DNA of 64,000 nt from Adineta ricciae (taxonomy: Eukaryota; Rotifera; Eurotatoria; Adinetida; Adinetidae), in contig CAJNOJ010000007.1 in the NCBI GenBank assembly GCA_905250025.1, forward strand, positions 310,001 to 374,000, written 5' to 3'. Below the pieces are notes generated by a model. That model was not told where the DNA came from, ran no database searches, and saw nothing but the letters and a program-made list of their open reading frames with translations. How positions within the stretch are numbered: the first letter of the stretch is position 1; the number at the start of each line of letters is the position of its first letter. Positions 38,188 to 48,580 of the stretch are shown here, piece after piece. Position numbers and translations under genes: made by a program.

Positions 38188-40692
38188 ATGACTACGCTGC
38201 CAGATGACCGAGACCCAAATGAAGGTTTGTTTTTGATATCAATGGAATTGGTTGGAAGAGAAAGAGAATTCTTCTTTAGGTGAAGACGAACGCGATCGTA
38301 AACGAAAATTATTTTCAACAAAATCGAACGCTTCGAAAGAGAAAAGTAGTACATTATTGATTGGTGCTGAAGCAAGTGAAGAAGCATTAACAACTGCGCA
38401 GGACTTCAAAAGTTTGCTAAGACCAAAGAAAAAGAATGGCTTTAAATTAATAAAAACAAAAACGAAAGTTTCATCCGAACAAAAAGAAAGACGGACAAGT
38501 AGCGTGTGAAATGAGTAATAATACAAAATCCAATTCATCTTCGTTTAGGTTTGAAAGATGAAAAACGAAAATCGAAGGCAAATCGTGATAGTATTGCAAG
38601 TACAGCAGGTTTGTTTTACTGCTTTACGGATCGTAGAGTACTTACTGAGTTTTCGTTTAGCTTTAGTCGAACAACTTCGTCTAATACTTGGTCTGTCATT
38701 AGATGAAGCGATTAAGCACAATCCTCTCCAAAATGATGATCTTGCAGTACCACGTTTCCTTGTTGATTGTATTCATATTATTGAACAAGGTATTTCGTTG
38801 ATTTCATTTTGATTAGAATAGTCTGTTGTTCCGATTTTTTTTGAAAAGGTCACGGGCAGGATAATGTGTATCGGCAAGAACCAGTAAAAATCAAACAACC
38901 GGCTGATCTTGAAAACGCTTTAAAACAACCGTTAACACCTGCATTTGCTGTCAGTTTACTAAAACGTTTTCTCAAAGAACTACCTGAACAATTGATTCCT
39001 CCTGAACAAAGCAGTGGGATATTTAAAATAATAAATGATCCAAGTAAGATTTGCATTTCACTTCGAATTTCCTTCAATATCTTTTCATTTTGTTTTTCTT
39101 TAGGTGCTGATGCAACGCGATTCGCTGAAATTCGTAATCTCATTCAGAAGATCTCGAAGCCTAATCGAGATACGATTCGTTTATTATTTCTTCATCTTCA
39201 CGATATTATTCATCGATTTAATACGATGTCACCATCGCAAACACCGTCGTCGAAAAACAGTGACTCATCTTCTATACCTGTTACAATAGCTGCATTGATC
39301 AAGAGTAAAGAACGTACTGTTAAATATCTCATTCAACATGCAACGGATATTTTCGAACGCCCACGAACCTCATCGACATCACGGTATGTTCAATAGAAAA
39401 CTTTTCTTTTCGTAGTAAAACAAAGATTTGATTTATTTTATGCAGAGTTTCATTAATAAAGAATGTTTCACGTTCTTCCCTTCATTCGGAAACGATTGAG
39501 TAAGTAACTTGATGAAAGAAGAATATTGCGTTGTTTACAAATCGTCTTGTAGAGAATTAGAGGCTGAATTAAACAAACAAGAAGCATTACTGAATAGAAT
39601 GCATGAAGAAATGCAACAATCACAGCCAGTCTCATCAACGTACGGGACAACGACACCAACTAATGTAGATAAAGATAAAGAAGAACAATTATGGGCTCAA
39701 CAACGGCTTGTCACAGCATTGAAACGCAAGGTAATTGAAATATTTCCCGAACATGAGTATCATTCTTCTTATTCAAATTCAGATCAAACAAGAAACTCGT
39801 CGGTTGCAACAAAATCGTCTCTCATCCTTTCTTGAACATTCAGCATCAACCACGGCTTGTGCATCCGTTTCTCAATCGAGTAAAATCTTTTTTTTTTCGT
39901 TCTACAAGAAAAACAACTCAAACATATGTATCGATCTTCTTTAGCACCATCGCATCAACCAGAAGTCATCTTAATCGTTAATAAACGCGATGAGGCATCC
40001 AAACACCAACAAACGCCGAGTACAGCGGATGAAACAACGAAAACTACACCTGGTCCGATAAGCCCAAAGCCTGTCCGACAACGTGAACGAAGCGGTGTGG
40101 AAACCGATGATGATGATCTTCTTGCTCAGATACAACGAGCCATGGACGGTACTCCTGGTGTATCTGAAGAAGAATTATTGAAAGAAAAAATCATTGAAGC
40201 ACGTCTTTTAGCTCGATGTAAGCATTCTTTCCTTATGTTTCGTCATTCACGTTCGAATCTTCTAGTGAAAACAATATACAACTCATTTATGAATGAAAAA
40301 GAAAACTTAGCTAAACTAGAACAACAAATGAATGAAAAGCCACTAGATCTATCAAATATAACTCCAGTAATGACAACAACAAGCGCGGATCATGAAACAT
40401 CATCAAGTCAAACTGTAGATATTCTACAAGAACTATTAAATACAATCAAACTAAATAATCAACTAGAGGTATGAGATCGAAGTTGACAGAATAATAGTTC
40501 ATTGCAATATTTCCTTTATTTTAGACAAAAATCGAAGCGATTAAACGTAATATTGAAAATGAAAATGAACGTATTGAAGAATTATGCGTTGACTTACGTT
40601 TCGGAAGATTATCGAGTAAAATTCATCTTCATACCAACACGAATTCGGTCCACTCGCCGGCAAATCCACTTGTTCAAGTGACTAAACTCTGA
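38188..40692 (+). CDS. RALBP1: RALBP1 (RLIP76)-like RhoGAP protein
   Basis: RalBP1 is an effector of Ral GTPases with a RhoGAP domain for Rac/Cdc42 and a role in endocytosis. About eleven exons with ~50-60-nt introns; early ones are 38188-38224, 38280-38498, 38549-38608, 38661-38790 and 38849-39041. Order: Lys-rich N-terminus (RRPKKKNGFKL-type, as in human), RhoGAP domain from about 38700 (VPRFLVDCIHIIEQG, DNVYRQEP, LLKRFLKELPEQLIP), then a coiled coil with LWAQQRLVTALKRK, closely matching human RLWEVQRILTALKRK, the Ral-binding region. The arginine finger in VYRQEP is kept; the later RhoGAP Asn-x(5)-P motif is not recognisable. Two further coiled-coil exons end at TGA 40690-40692. The first bases belong to the inverted repeat, whose left copy is cut by the window. 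Confidence 0.88.
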
Positions 40693-41070
40693 TCTAACTA
40701 ACTTATCTCCAACGTTTGAGAAAATAGTAACTAGCATCATGCAAAACGCGCACACATGCCAAATATCTCGTATGAAAATCCAATTTTGTTTTGTGTCTTC
40801 TTTTGTTCCACTATGAAAGTTTATTTTTCATGCGTATATGTAACTTTGTATAGAAACAAGACTAGCACAATGAAGAAACATAAAGAGTCGTTGTTTTGTT
40901 TTTCGCTTGTTGATCGGCCTTCCTTATTTATATATAAATAGATTCTACATATACTTATGTTTAGCGTGAAGATGTACTTTTGCGTTTGTTTTCCTGATTT
41001 TTGGCCAAAACCCAAATAAATATCAAAATATTTCTCTCCTAAGTACATATATATATATATCATATTGTAG

Positions 41071-41770
41071 ATGTTTCTATCGACTATGAATCGTGTTCGT
41101 CTTTCGAATTTGCTAACAAGTCAGAAGACTCTCAATTTCTTACGATATGCAAATGTGAACACATCATCACAGACGAAGGATGAAAAGAAACTTAGTGATA
41201 TTTTGAAGAGTCGCTTTCCAAACGCACGCCTTGTTGATGTAAAAGATACTTCATGTAAATATCCAATTGATTTTCTTTCTAATCATTGTTTTACAACTGA
41301 TTCTAAGAGAATAATCAGTCTGTCAACAGTCGGACTCATGTATCTCGGAAAAAATTTCTTCTGGTTATCAGCTGAGAGAGTGAGAAAACAACCTTCGCTG
41401 ATTTCTAAATCACTGCCTATGTCAACAGACAATTAACTACGTCTGATGCATTGTTCGATCGACAGCTAAAGATGATTATGATTGTCGTCCAAACTGACAG
41501 AGATCAAATTTGGAATATATTAATAAATAAAATAAATTTAACATACAATCAAGCGTAATAATAAAAAACGAATGATGCGAATTTCTTTTTTCTTTTTTAG
41601 CTGGCTGTGGCGCAAGTTATGAAATTGTTGTTGTCGCCGATGAGTTTGCCAAAATGCGCACTGTGAATCAACATCGTTTAGTGTCCGATGCAATCAGCAA
41701 ACAATTACCTAATATTCACGCCATTCGAATATTTACTGGTACAAACGAAAAAGAATTTCTGGATTCTTGA
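41071..41770 (+). CDS. BOLA3: BolA-like protein 3, mitochondrial Fe-S cluster maturation factor
   Basis: BOLA3 works with GLRX5 and NFU1 in late mitochondrial iron-sulfur cluster delivery, for example to lipoate synthase. Two exons, 41071-41254 and 41601-41770, joined in phase across a 346-bp intron give about 117 residues, the family length. The N-terminus (MFLSTMNRVRLSNLLTSQ) is basic and hydroxylated, without acidic residues, as for a mitochondrial targeting peptide. The BolA domain follows: KLSDILKSRFPNARLVDVKD, GCGASYEIVVVADEF, RTVNQHRLVSDAISKQLP and HAIRIFTG, matching human GGCGAMYEI, KRTVQQHQMVNQAL and LRIFT, including the conserved Cys and the C-terminal His (QHR). A YAG sits directly before the ATG. 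The 3' end converges on the next gene with about 80 bp between the stops. Confidence 0.93.
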
Positions 41771-41849
41771 TAGACAGATGTTTGTGCTTTGCCGTATTAG
41801 ATTAGCGAATAAAAAAAAACGCTCCAAAAGCTTTCGTTGCTTTTAATCA

Positions 41850-42657
41850 TCATAATACATGTTCATAGTAGGTTCTTGTCATTGGATATTTATGCACATC
41901 TTTGTACGGTGGTGGTTCGTAGCATTGTTCATAGATGTGATTCGATGTTCGATCGTATTCGGGCGATCGATGAGGAGTTGGTAAATACGGAGGTGGTGGT
42001 GCTGTGGGAAGATGCAATCTCTAGAGAAGAGGAAAAGGCATCTAATCTTGAGTAATAAATTTGTTTGGAAAAAAAGGTATACTTTAGGAGTAAATCTGCT
42101 TATTCGCTGCCGTTGTGTACGAATACAATATTTGATTAGTATCGTAATACCGGTAGCGACAAGAAGAATAACAATTGTAGCTATTGCAACAGCTGAGAAA
42201 AGACAAAGAATCATTTAAACATGTCAAATTGGCAAGCGATTTTCTTTACCAATGTAGAAATTAACATCCGTGAGAAATCGATAAGGTGAATAGTTATCAT
42301 CTATGAGTGCAGACAAATTTCGCTTTTATTCTTCGTTCGATTCAATTATTCTTACAAGTTTGTTGAAGACGAAGGCACGCACGACGATCTTGTATGACCT
42401 GACATGGTACGTAATGAAGTGCTTTACATGCTAAATCACAGCGCAATTCATCTTCAGATGAGCATGAATAGAGATTGTCGATACAAAGTTCTATTTGAAG
42501 AAAAGTAAAAGAATAAATATGTAATTAGTTCAAACTTACTACAAAATTGGCCTTCTTCATCAGAACGATCTTGACAATCAAATATTCCATCACAAAATTG
42601 CGACCAACGTAATGTTCGATTTCCTCGGTCACATGTCGGCTGAAGCGATGGGTTCAT
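41850..42657 (-). CDS. Small LDLR class A / single-pass membrane protein with PPxY tail (LDLRAD3/4-like)
   Basis: About five exons on the minus strand. The first visible one (to 42657) has an LDL-receptor class A repeat, TCDRGNRTLRWSQFCDG, FDCQDRSDEEGQFC, with the Ca-binding DxxDCxDxSDE acidic pattern. It lacks Cys1 and Cys3, which normally pair. A second Cys-rich exon (LCIDNLYSCSSEDELRCDLA) follows, then a membrane segment (AIATIVILLVATGITILIK) and a basic stop-transfer. The cytoplasmic tail carries two PPxY motifs (PPPPYLPTP, EPPPYKD), ligands of WW domains in Nedd4-family ubiquitin ligases, as in vertebrate LDLRAD3 and LDLRAD4/PMEPA1. No signal peptide is seen at the chosen ATG, so a 5' exon is probably missing or lies farther right. 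Topology and partner are inferred. Confidence 0.7.
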
Positions 42658-44736
42658 CAGTGCTAATCTCTTTCTTCCGTATTCAATAGAACATCTAAAG
42701 AATCAACTAATACATACTTATTTTTCTTCTTGTTCCCTCTTTCTCTCTTCGTCATCGTTCTTTTTTTTGTGTTTCTTCTAACATAATTCATCTGTTTTTT
42801 TTCTTTTGTCCTGATGTAATTGAGATGCTAGAGGAAGAACAAGCCGAAATGATTTTCCCCTTTCTATTCTTTGTCGTTGGCCGATTTTTCTCCTCGTTCT
42901 TATTTGATTAGAAGAATAAGAATATTAGTATAAACTAAATAGCATCAGACTACATACTGCTTTGTTACTGTACAACGGAGATAATGATCTTATTCGCGTC
43001 CTGTTCTATCCAAAGCCATAGATTTTCTTATATGATCGAGAAAAAAAGACAAATTATTGCCATTAATATACAACCTAACGTTCGTTTTCTTCTATTTCTC
43101 GTGTAATCAAGACGTATGTCGGCTGTTACACATATATATTACTATGGCCAACGATAAATAGTACGTTTCTCTGTTTATATGACGCTGATGATGATGAGTG
43201 AACTTCTGTCAAAATGTCATGTTGCATCATTTTTTCCTTCTATCTACTCATATGGCGTTCAATTAGGTTGTTCATCGGTTGGTTTCGATTTCATTTGCTT
43301 GAATGAATAAGCCCAGTCCTGATTTATATTAGCAAAGATGCTCTATTCCTCTCTTGTTCCTTGTCTAATCTGTTTGACTAACAAAAGACAATAGACGAGG
43401 CAACCAATTTCTTGTAATTGTTTGTCGACAGACACAATGGAACGATGAACGACTCTAACACATCGAAAAATTCGGAAAAGCAAAAGAGAAAGAAAACTAC
43501 CAATACTTACGCACACACATATATATATATTATTTTTTTCTAGTATGCTCTCATGGGCTCATATCGAGAAGATTAGATGATACTTGTCTTTTTAGAGACC
43601 TTGTATGCACATATGCCCTTCGCTAGTGAAACAGCTTATAGTCAGGGAAAAGAGAGAGAGAGAGACACACACAGAAGGAGAAAAACAGTCAGAATAGATG
43701 ATCATAGTAGCAAATTTCCTGTGCGTGCATGTGCACTGATGCAATCAAGAAAACGATGAAGAGAAAGAGTGAGAGATAGACCAGCAAAGCTCTGAAAAAG
43801 GAGAAAAAAATGATGATAGCTTCAGGCGTTTTCTTTACCTTCTTATCTATCATATTGAATGAACGGTTATATACTTGAAATCAAGTGACACTCACTTTAC
43901 TAGTAACCTATGCACATCAACACTTCATGCGACAGCCTATAGGAAGAAAGATGAAAGACAAGACTAGCTATTATTCATTTGNTACTAATTTATGTCACTC
44001 AAATTTGCGCGTGCACAATGACAATCTATGCAACCTTTGGCCACACATACATAACCATCATTCGATATATCTGTGCGCACTCATTAGCTGTCTGTCAATG
44101 AGTGACATAATGGGTAACGGAAAGCCAACAAGCGAAGGAGAGAAAGTCTGATAGGAAAAAAGTGTTGTTCTTATCGCGGGACATTTTATGCATGATGGTC
44201 GACGGATGGAACAAAGGCGATCGCATTTCTTCTCTCAATTAGATCTGTGTGTCTGTAAGCGACCTAATCTGTCTACCCCTAGTGAATGAGAAGAGGGAGA
44301 GAGAGAGAGAAAAGATAAAACAATAACAACAACAACAGCAGCAGCACTGAGCAAAGGCATGTACTGCTGATCAAGGGAGAATAGATTCGATATCTCTTGT
44401 AGCCTGCAACAATTTCGCTTATGATGATTCCGATTGAATTATGACAACGACATTCCCTATTCAATCAAAGATATAACACTTTCTATTTTCTTTTTGATCG
44501 ATTATTCATTGGAAATATCTTGAGATGTATTCATCTATCCTATCCTCGTGGTGATATGCTTTGATAATATCTTGAGAATATTAGAAATCACTTTTATTAT
44601 CGGGATCACATATCTATGTATATATATATATATATTTTTCCACTGAACTAAGAATGAAGAATAAAATATATAAGTGTTTTTCTTTGATAAGATAAGAAAA
44701 ATAAAGTAATTTATACAAAGAAAAGTAAAACGAGAT
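42658..44736. other. Gene-poor 2-kb stretch containing an undetermined base
   Basis: No gene is supported. The stretch is pyrimidine- and AT-rich with short TA (about 43522-43532) and GA (43651-43663, 44297-44310) runs. Base 43982 is N, the same kind of single-base gap as at 58585, so sequence may be missing. The start of the LDLRA gene (its signal peptide exon) would be expected in the left part. The 88-codon frame at 43885-44151 spans the N and has no recognisable motif. Confidence 0.6.
43982..43982. other. Undetermined base in a gene-poor stretch
   Basis: Single N in gntactaat. Its context gives no gene to test, but by analogy with 58585 it may mark an assembly join. Confidence 0.7.
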
Positions 44737-47700
44737 TTAACTCGTCATTTTTTGTGGTGAGATGATGGTTAATGAATCTCTTCGTTGGGAACGAAACGAC
44801 TTTCCAGGTAAAAGTTCATTTGTTGTTCGTGATTGAGAATGTTTTGCTAGTATCGATCGAGATTCATCTTCGAATAGAGGTACGACAACAACTGGAGTTA
44901 AATTCGCTTGTTCGAATTTCATTTTCACTTCTCGTGATGTTTGACGAACGGAACGTGGACGTAAATCAACTGAAGATCGTTGATTTTTTTGACCATACGT
45001 GAACGTCGTTCTCGATGATCGAACACGATTTGTTGAATTATTACTCAGACTTGCTAACATCACATTACTATTGCCTAAATCACTTGCCGATCGACAGGAG
45101 CTTATCGGACATGATACGTAACCATGTTTACAGCGTTGTTGATCGCGATTGTTGAGTGACCCAGAAGTTGCTGATAGTTGTCGTGATGACAGCGCTTGAG
45201 CTGAGATTGATGAAACCACACGTTTATATAGATGATAGTTTTGGCCGGGTGCACAATTTCCAAGACATGTAATACGTTTGCATTCATTACAACGTAATTC
45301 ACGTTTGAGTTCATTCAATTCTCGACTATCTTTGTCAGTATTATTATTGTTATTGGTTTTATTTGGAAAATTTCCAGATAAATTTGTTGAACTTGCATCA
45401 AAAGCAGTGCTCTTCATTAGACGATTGTATGCAATTAGATTTTGACGTCGACGTTGTTCTCCTTTAATTGTATTTGTTTGTAATCTTAATTTTTAGAAAT
45501 ATGTATCTAAGTCTGATATCGACAAGAGAAAAAGCTATTTTACCTGGCTAGTTTAACACATTTCTCGAAAACAGCTTTGATATTTGGATTTGGGTCCGGT
45601 TTAATCTTAGTATCACGATACAGATCTCGTAAATTTGGTTCGATGTTCACATTATTCGATTGATATTGTGATTGGGCGGCAATCACTTGGTCGTATTCTT
45701 CCGTGAATGGATTTGGATAATCGTAGACATCTGTAGATGCATCAGGTGTTATATCGAAAGAATATTCATCGATATTCTTTTCACGTTCGAGAATATCTTC
45801 ATCGTCTTCGCGTTCAGTTGGAGGTCGATCATTTTCTTCGACATCATCATCCGGAGATTGAATATTCGGTAAATCATCAACAGCTTCGACCTGCTCGTCG
45901 TTTACAGTCTGTTGAAAGCTAGGAAGACTGTCAATCTGAATAAAGCAGCAACCGAATAAGCAAAAAAGACACGAGGAAAAATCGATCTCTTACCCTGTTG
46001 TCCTCTTGATCACTTTCAGTTCTTTCGAACGAGTCTCGTTTGACAACAGTAGTTTCACTCAATCGACTACGATTGGATGTATCAAGAAAACTATCGCGAC
46101 TGGTATTCAACTGTTCAAGACTATTCTCATTCGTATTCAGACATAGTTGATGAACGAAATGGCCATCACTTTTAAGAAGTGATGGTTTCAGACTACCGGG
46201 AAGAGGTTGAAATGTCGAATCCGATAGATTCTCAAAATTTCCCGAGGCTTCTGCTAAACGTGGAATTCGATATGGTACTGCTGTTACGGGAGAAGAAGAT
46301 GCTGGCCCTGGTACTGATGCGCGAGGTGCAACGATTAGTTTCACTCGAGCCGCACTAATTCGCCGAGATCGTTTTTCAGTAGCTACAGGTGCTGTTGTTG
46401 GTCTACTCGTTTCTGGAAGACTTATCGCAGATACTTTCCGATCAGTTGACGAGGTTGGTAGTCGATTTCTACAAGAAGAAAAGCTGAATGGTTCTATCTA
46501 CATCAGTGATTTACCCTATAATATTTGATTTGCCTGTGCTTGGTCGAAGTGTATTGTTCGATGAACGCTGATGCCAACGTGAGGAAAAGATTTCGTTTGT
46601 TTCGTATGCAGCTGGTTGTTTTTCTCCACGTGATATTCCTCGAGCTAACTGAAACAAAGACATGAATCGATAAAAATTTTGTAACGCTTTGATCTGCTTG
46701 TTTTAAACATAAAGGTCTTCAAGATTTGGAAATAAACACGCTTCAGGCTTCCTTTCATTCGAATTTCATTTTCGAAATCAAAAACAAAATTTTGTTTGCT
46801 TTTCAGAACACATAAAACTTCACATTCGAATCTTTACCTTTCGTTTTCCTTTGAAAAATATTCATTTCAAATCGTCATCGGTACACATACAAAAATACCG
46901 TTCAAAATCATCGCTGATTTATTCAATGGTTCGAAAAAGAAAACTTACAGCGGTCATGTAATCTTTGTTATCTCGAGTGATACGTGAAGTTTGGGGTCGC
47001 CAACTAGTTGTTTTCTATAAAAGAAAAGAAGGCGATGAATTAGAGATTAAAAAACATCATCATTTGTTGATTTTAAACACACATAGACACACCTTAGAAA
47101 GTGTTCCGACGTCTCCAGGATAGTAGGACCAAAATGAGTCTGGTTGAGGTCGTACACGTTGTCCCTGGACTCCGAGTGTCTCTGTAGGTGGAACATTGAC
47201 AGCGCAGAGGAGACCAGACTGCTGCATACTTATATAAATATGTGTTCGACGCGTTTGACCGTCGATCATCTTTTTCTGTCTACTTCAACAGAGTCTTCTT
47301 ATGGTGACAAACATATTTCTATTACGAATGAAACTCGTTCTGTTAAACAAACAGAATAAATTCTCTCGTAGTCGAACTGAAAAACGCTTTGTTCGCTTTT
47401 CGATCGAACTTTCCTTTCTCTCTCTCTCTCTCTCTCAGTTTCTACACGCGGGAGAATTCTTCTACTAAACTACACATTTGACCGCGCTCTCTGTGGATGA
47501 CTAAAAAATGTGTCAATAAAATAAAATTTTCATCTTTTATAAACATTTTCTCAGATGAAACGATGAAAAAAATCCGAAGTGGAAAAGAAGAAAAGAACAA
47601 CAATCATAGTAACCGTTTGTTACATAAACGAAGTTTTTCTTTCACTTACAATGCTTAAAATGGACAAATCATTGTTATTATTATTGTTAATCGACACTAA

Positions 47701-47946
47701 AGACTGTACAGGAGTTAAAATAACGAATGTGGGTGCACGTCGTAAATCAACAACGGGAGTCGCTGAGCGCGTCGTTGGCCGAGAAAGTTGAGTTAGTTTA
47801 TTGGTATATTCATTACTACAAAGAAGAAAATTATGATCCATCCCTGGATGAAGACGTTGATCTTCTTTGAGTTTGTTCTGACGCGTAGGATAAAGAGATT
47901 GAATATACAACATTGTTCTTGTTTCCCGACCTTGCTCTAATTTCAA
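44737..47946 (-). CDS. Unrecognised large, mostly disordered protein with Cys-pair motifs
   Basis: I do not recognise this protein. About seven exons on the minus strand read in phase with short introns: an N-terminal exon ending in an Asn tract (47650-47946; first in-frame ATG near 47901), one with VNVPPTETLGVQGQ and DSFWSYYPGDVGTLSK (to 47097), one with TTSWRPQTSRITRDNKDYMT, one with ARGISRGEKQPA, a long Ser/Pro/Thr-rich exon (to about 45993), an acidic exon (DDDVEEND, DYPNPFTEEYDQV), and a C-terminal exon with CNECKRITCLGNC and CKHGYVSCPISSC. The last two could bind zinc. The exact first exon is unsure. The aromatic WSYYPGD plus WRPQTSR block looks the most conserved part and would be the best search seed. 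No membrane segment or signal peptide. Confidence 0.55.
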
Positions 47947-48361
47947 ATGGCCCTTTATGATTTAAAGTGCGCTGCGCTATATGATTATAACTGGAGAAGA
48001 AAAAAACAGAAGAACGAAGTTATCGGAACAAATTGATCATGCAACTCTTAACGATATAAATATATGAATGACGTATTGAATCGAAAGAAAATACTCAGAT
48101 TTCTCTCTCTTTTCCTGTATTGTCATGTCGTGTTTGCCTTGAAATTCATATAATCACTACTCTCGGTCGACTCTATCGAATTCATCATCGGCAAGAAAAA
48201 GTAAAAAAACAAAGAAAATTTAGAAGGAAAGAAAGCGATAACTTTTTAAGTAGTACTAAGTGCTATTACTGCTTTGTTTGTTACTATTAATATTAAATGA
48301 CAATAAAAGATAAATCAAAATAATTGATATTCAAAAATCTAAACTCAACAATCTTTTCACA
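47947..48361. other. Intergenic AT-rich stretch
   Basis: About 0.4 kb between two minus-strand genes. It should contain the 5' flank of the 44737-47946 gene and the 3' flank of the 72-codon ORF. Nothing else recognised. Confidence 0.5.
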
Positions 48362-48580
48362 TCATTCAATCTTGTTTTCCTCGTCGATTGCCATTCGTTT
48401 GTAGAACGTATTTGCTTCACAAGACCAATCGCTAGAAATTTCAAACACATTGGCTTGGCCCATATACAATTCGAAGACTTTATCCGTCAGACACTTATTA
48501 ACTAAAAGATACTCAGGGATATGTAAAAGTGGATTTAGTTCGCGGTGATACGCTGAAGCTAGCATACATTCAGTCACCAT
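48362..48580 (-). CDS. 72-aa ORF of unknown function
   Basis: Unrecognised. The frame has ordinary, non-repetitive composition (RELNPLLHIPEYLLVNKCL, FELYMGQANVFEISSD), unlike the repeat-derived frames of the neighbouring non-coding DNA. A splice-acceptor-like tttcgtag ends exactly at its ATG (complement of 48581-48582), as seen for BOLA3 and PEX5. An upstream in-frame segment (NILSILKKTFM) separated by a possible short intron (gtcagt...tcgtag) suggests that the gene may be longer. It may also be the surviving 3' exon of a larger gene. No signal peptide or membrane segment. Confidence 0.4.
   Translation of the reverse strand: MVTECMLASAYHRELNPLLHIPEYLLVNKCLTDKVFELYMGQANVFEISSDWSCEANTFYKRMAIDEENKIE

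Larger units (their letters stand above)
19497..38287 (-). repeat. Right arm of the giant inverted repeat
   Basis: Reverse-complement partner of 1-18832. The inner edge is sharp: homology starts at 19497 with gattttcacttgaagatgag, which pairs with the complement ending at 18832. The outer limit of 38287 is only the point where the partner runs out of window; homology may continue. By eye there are about nine substitutions in the first ~210 bases of RPL27A exon 2, two of them changing an amino acid. Non-coding parts differ mainly in microsatellite length and scattered substitutions. Confidence 0.96.
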
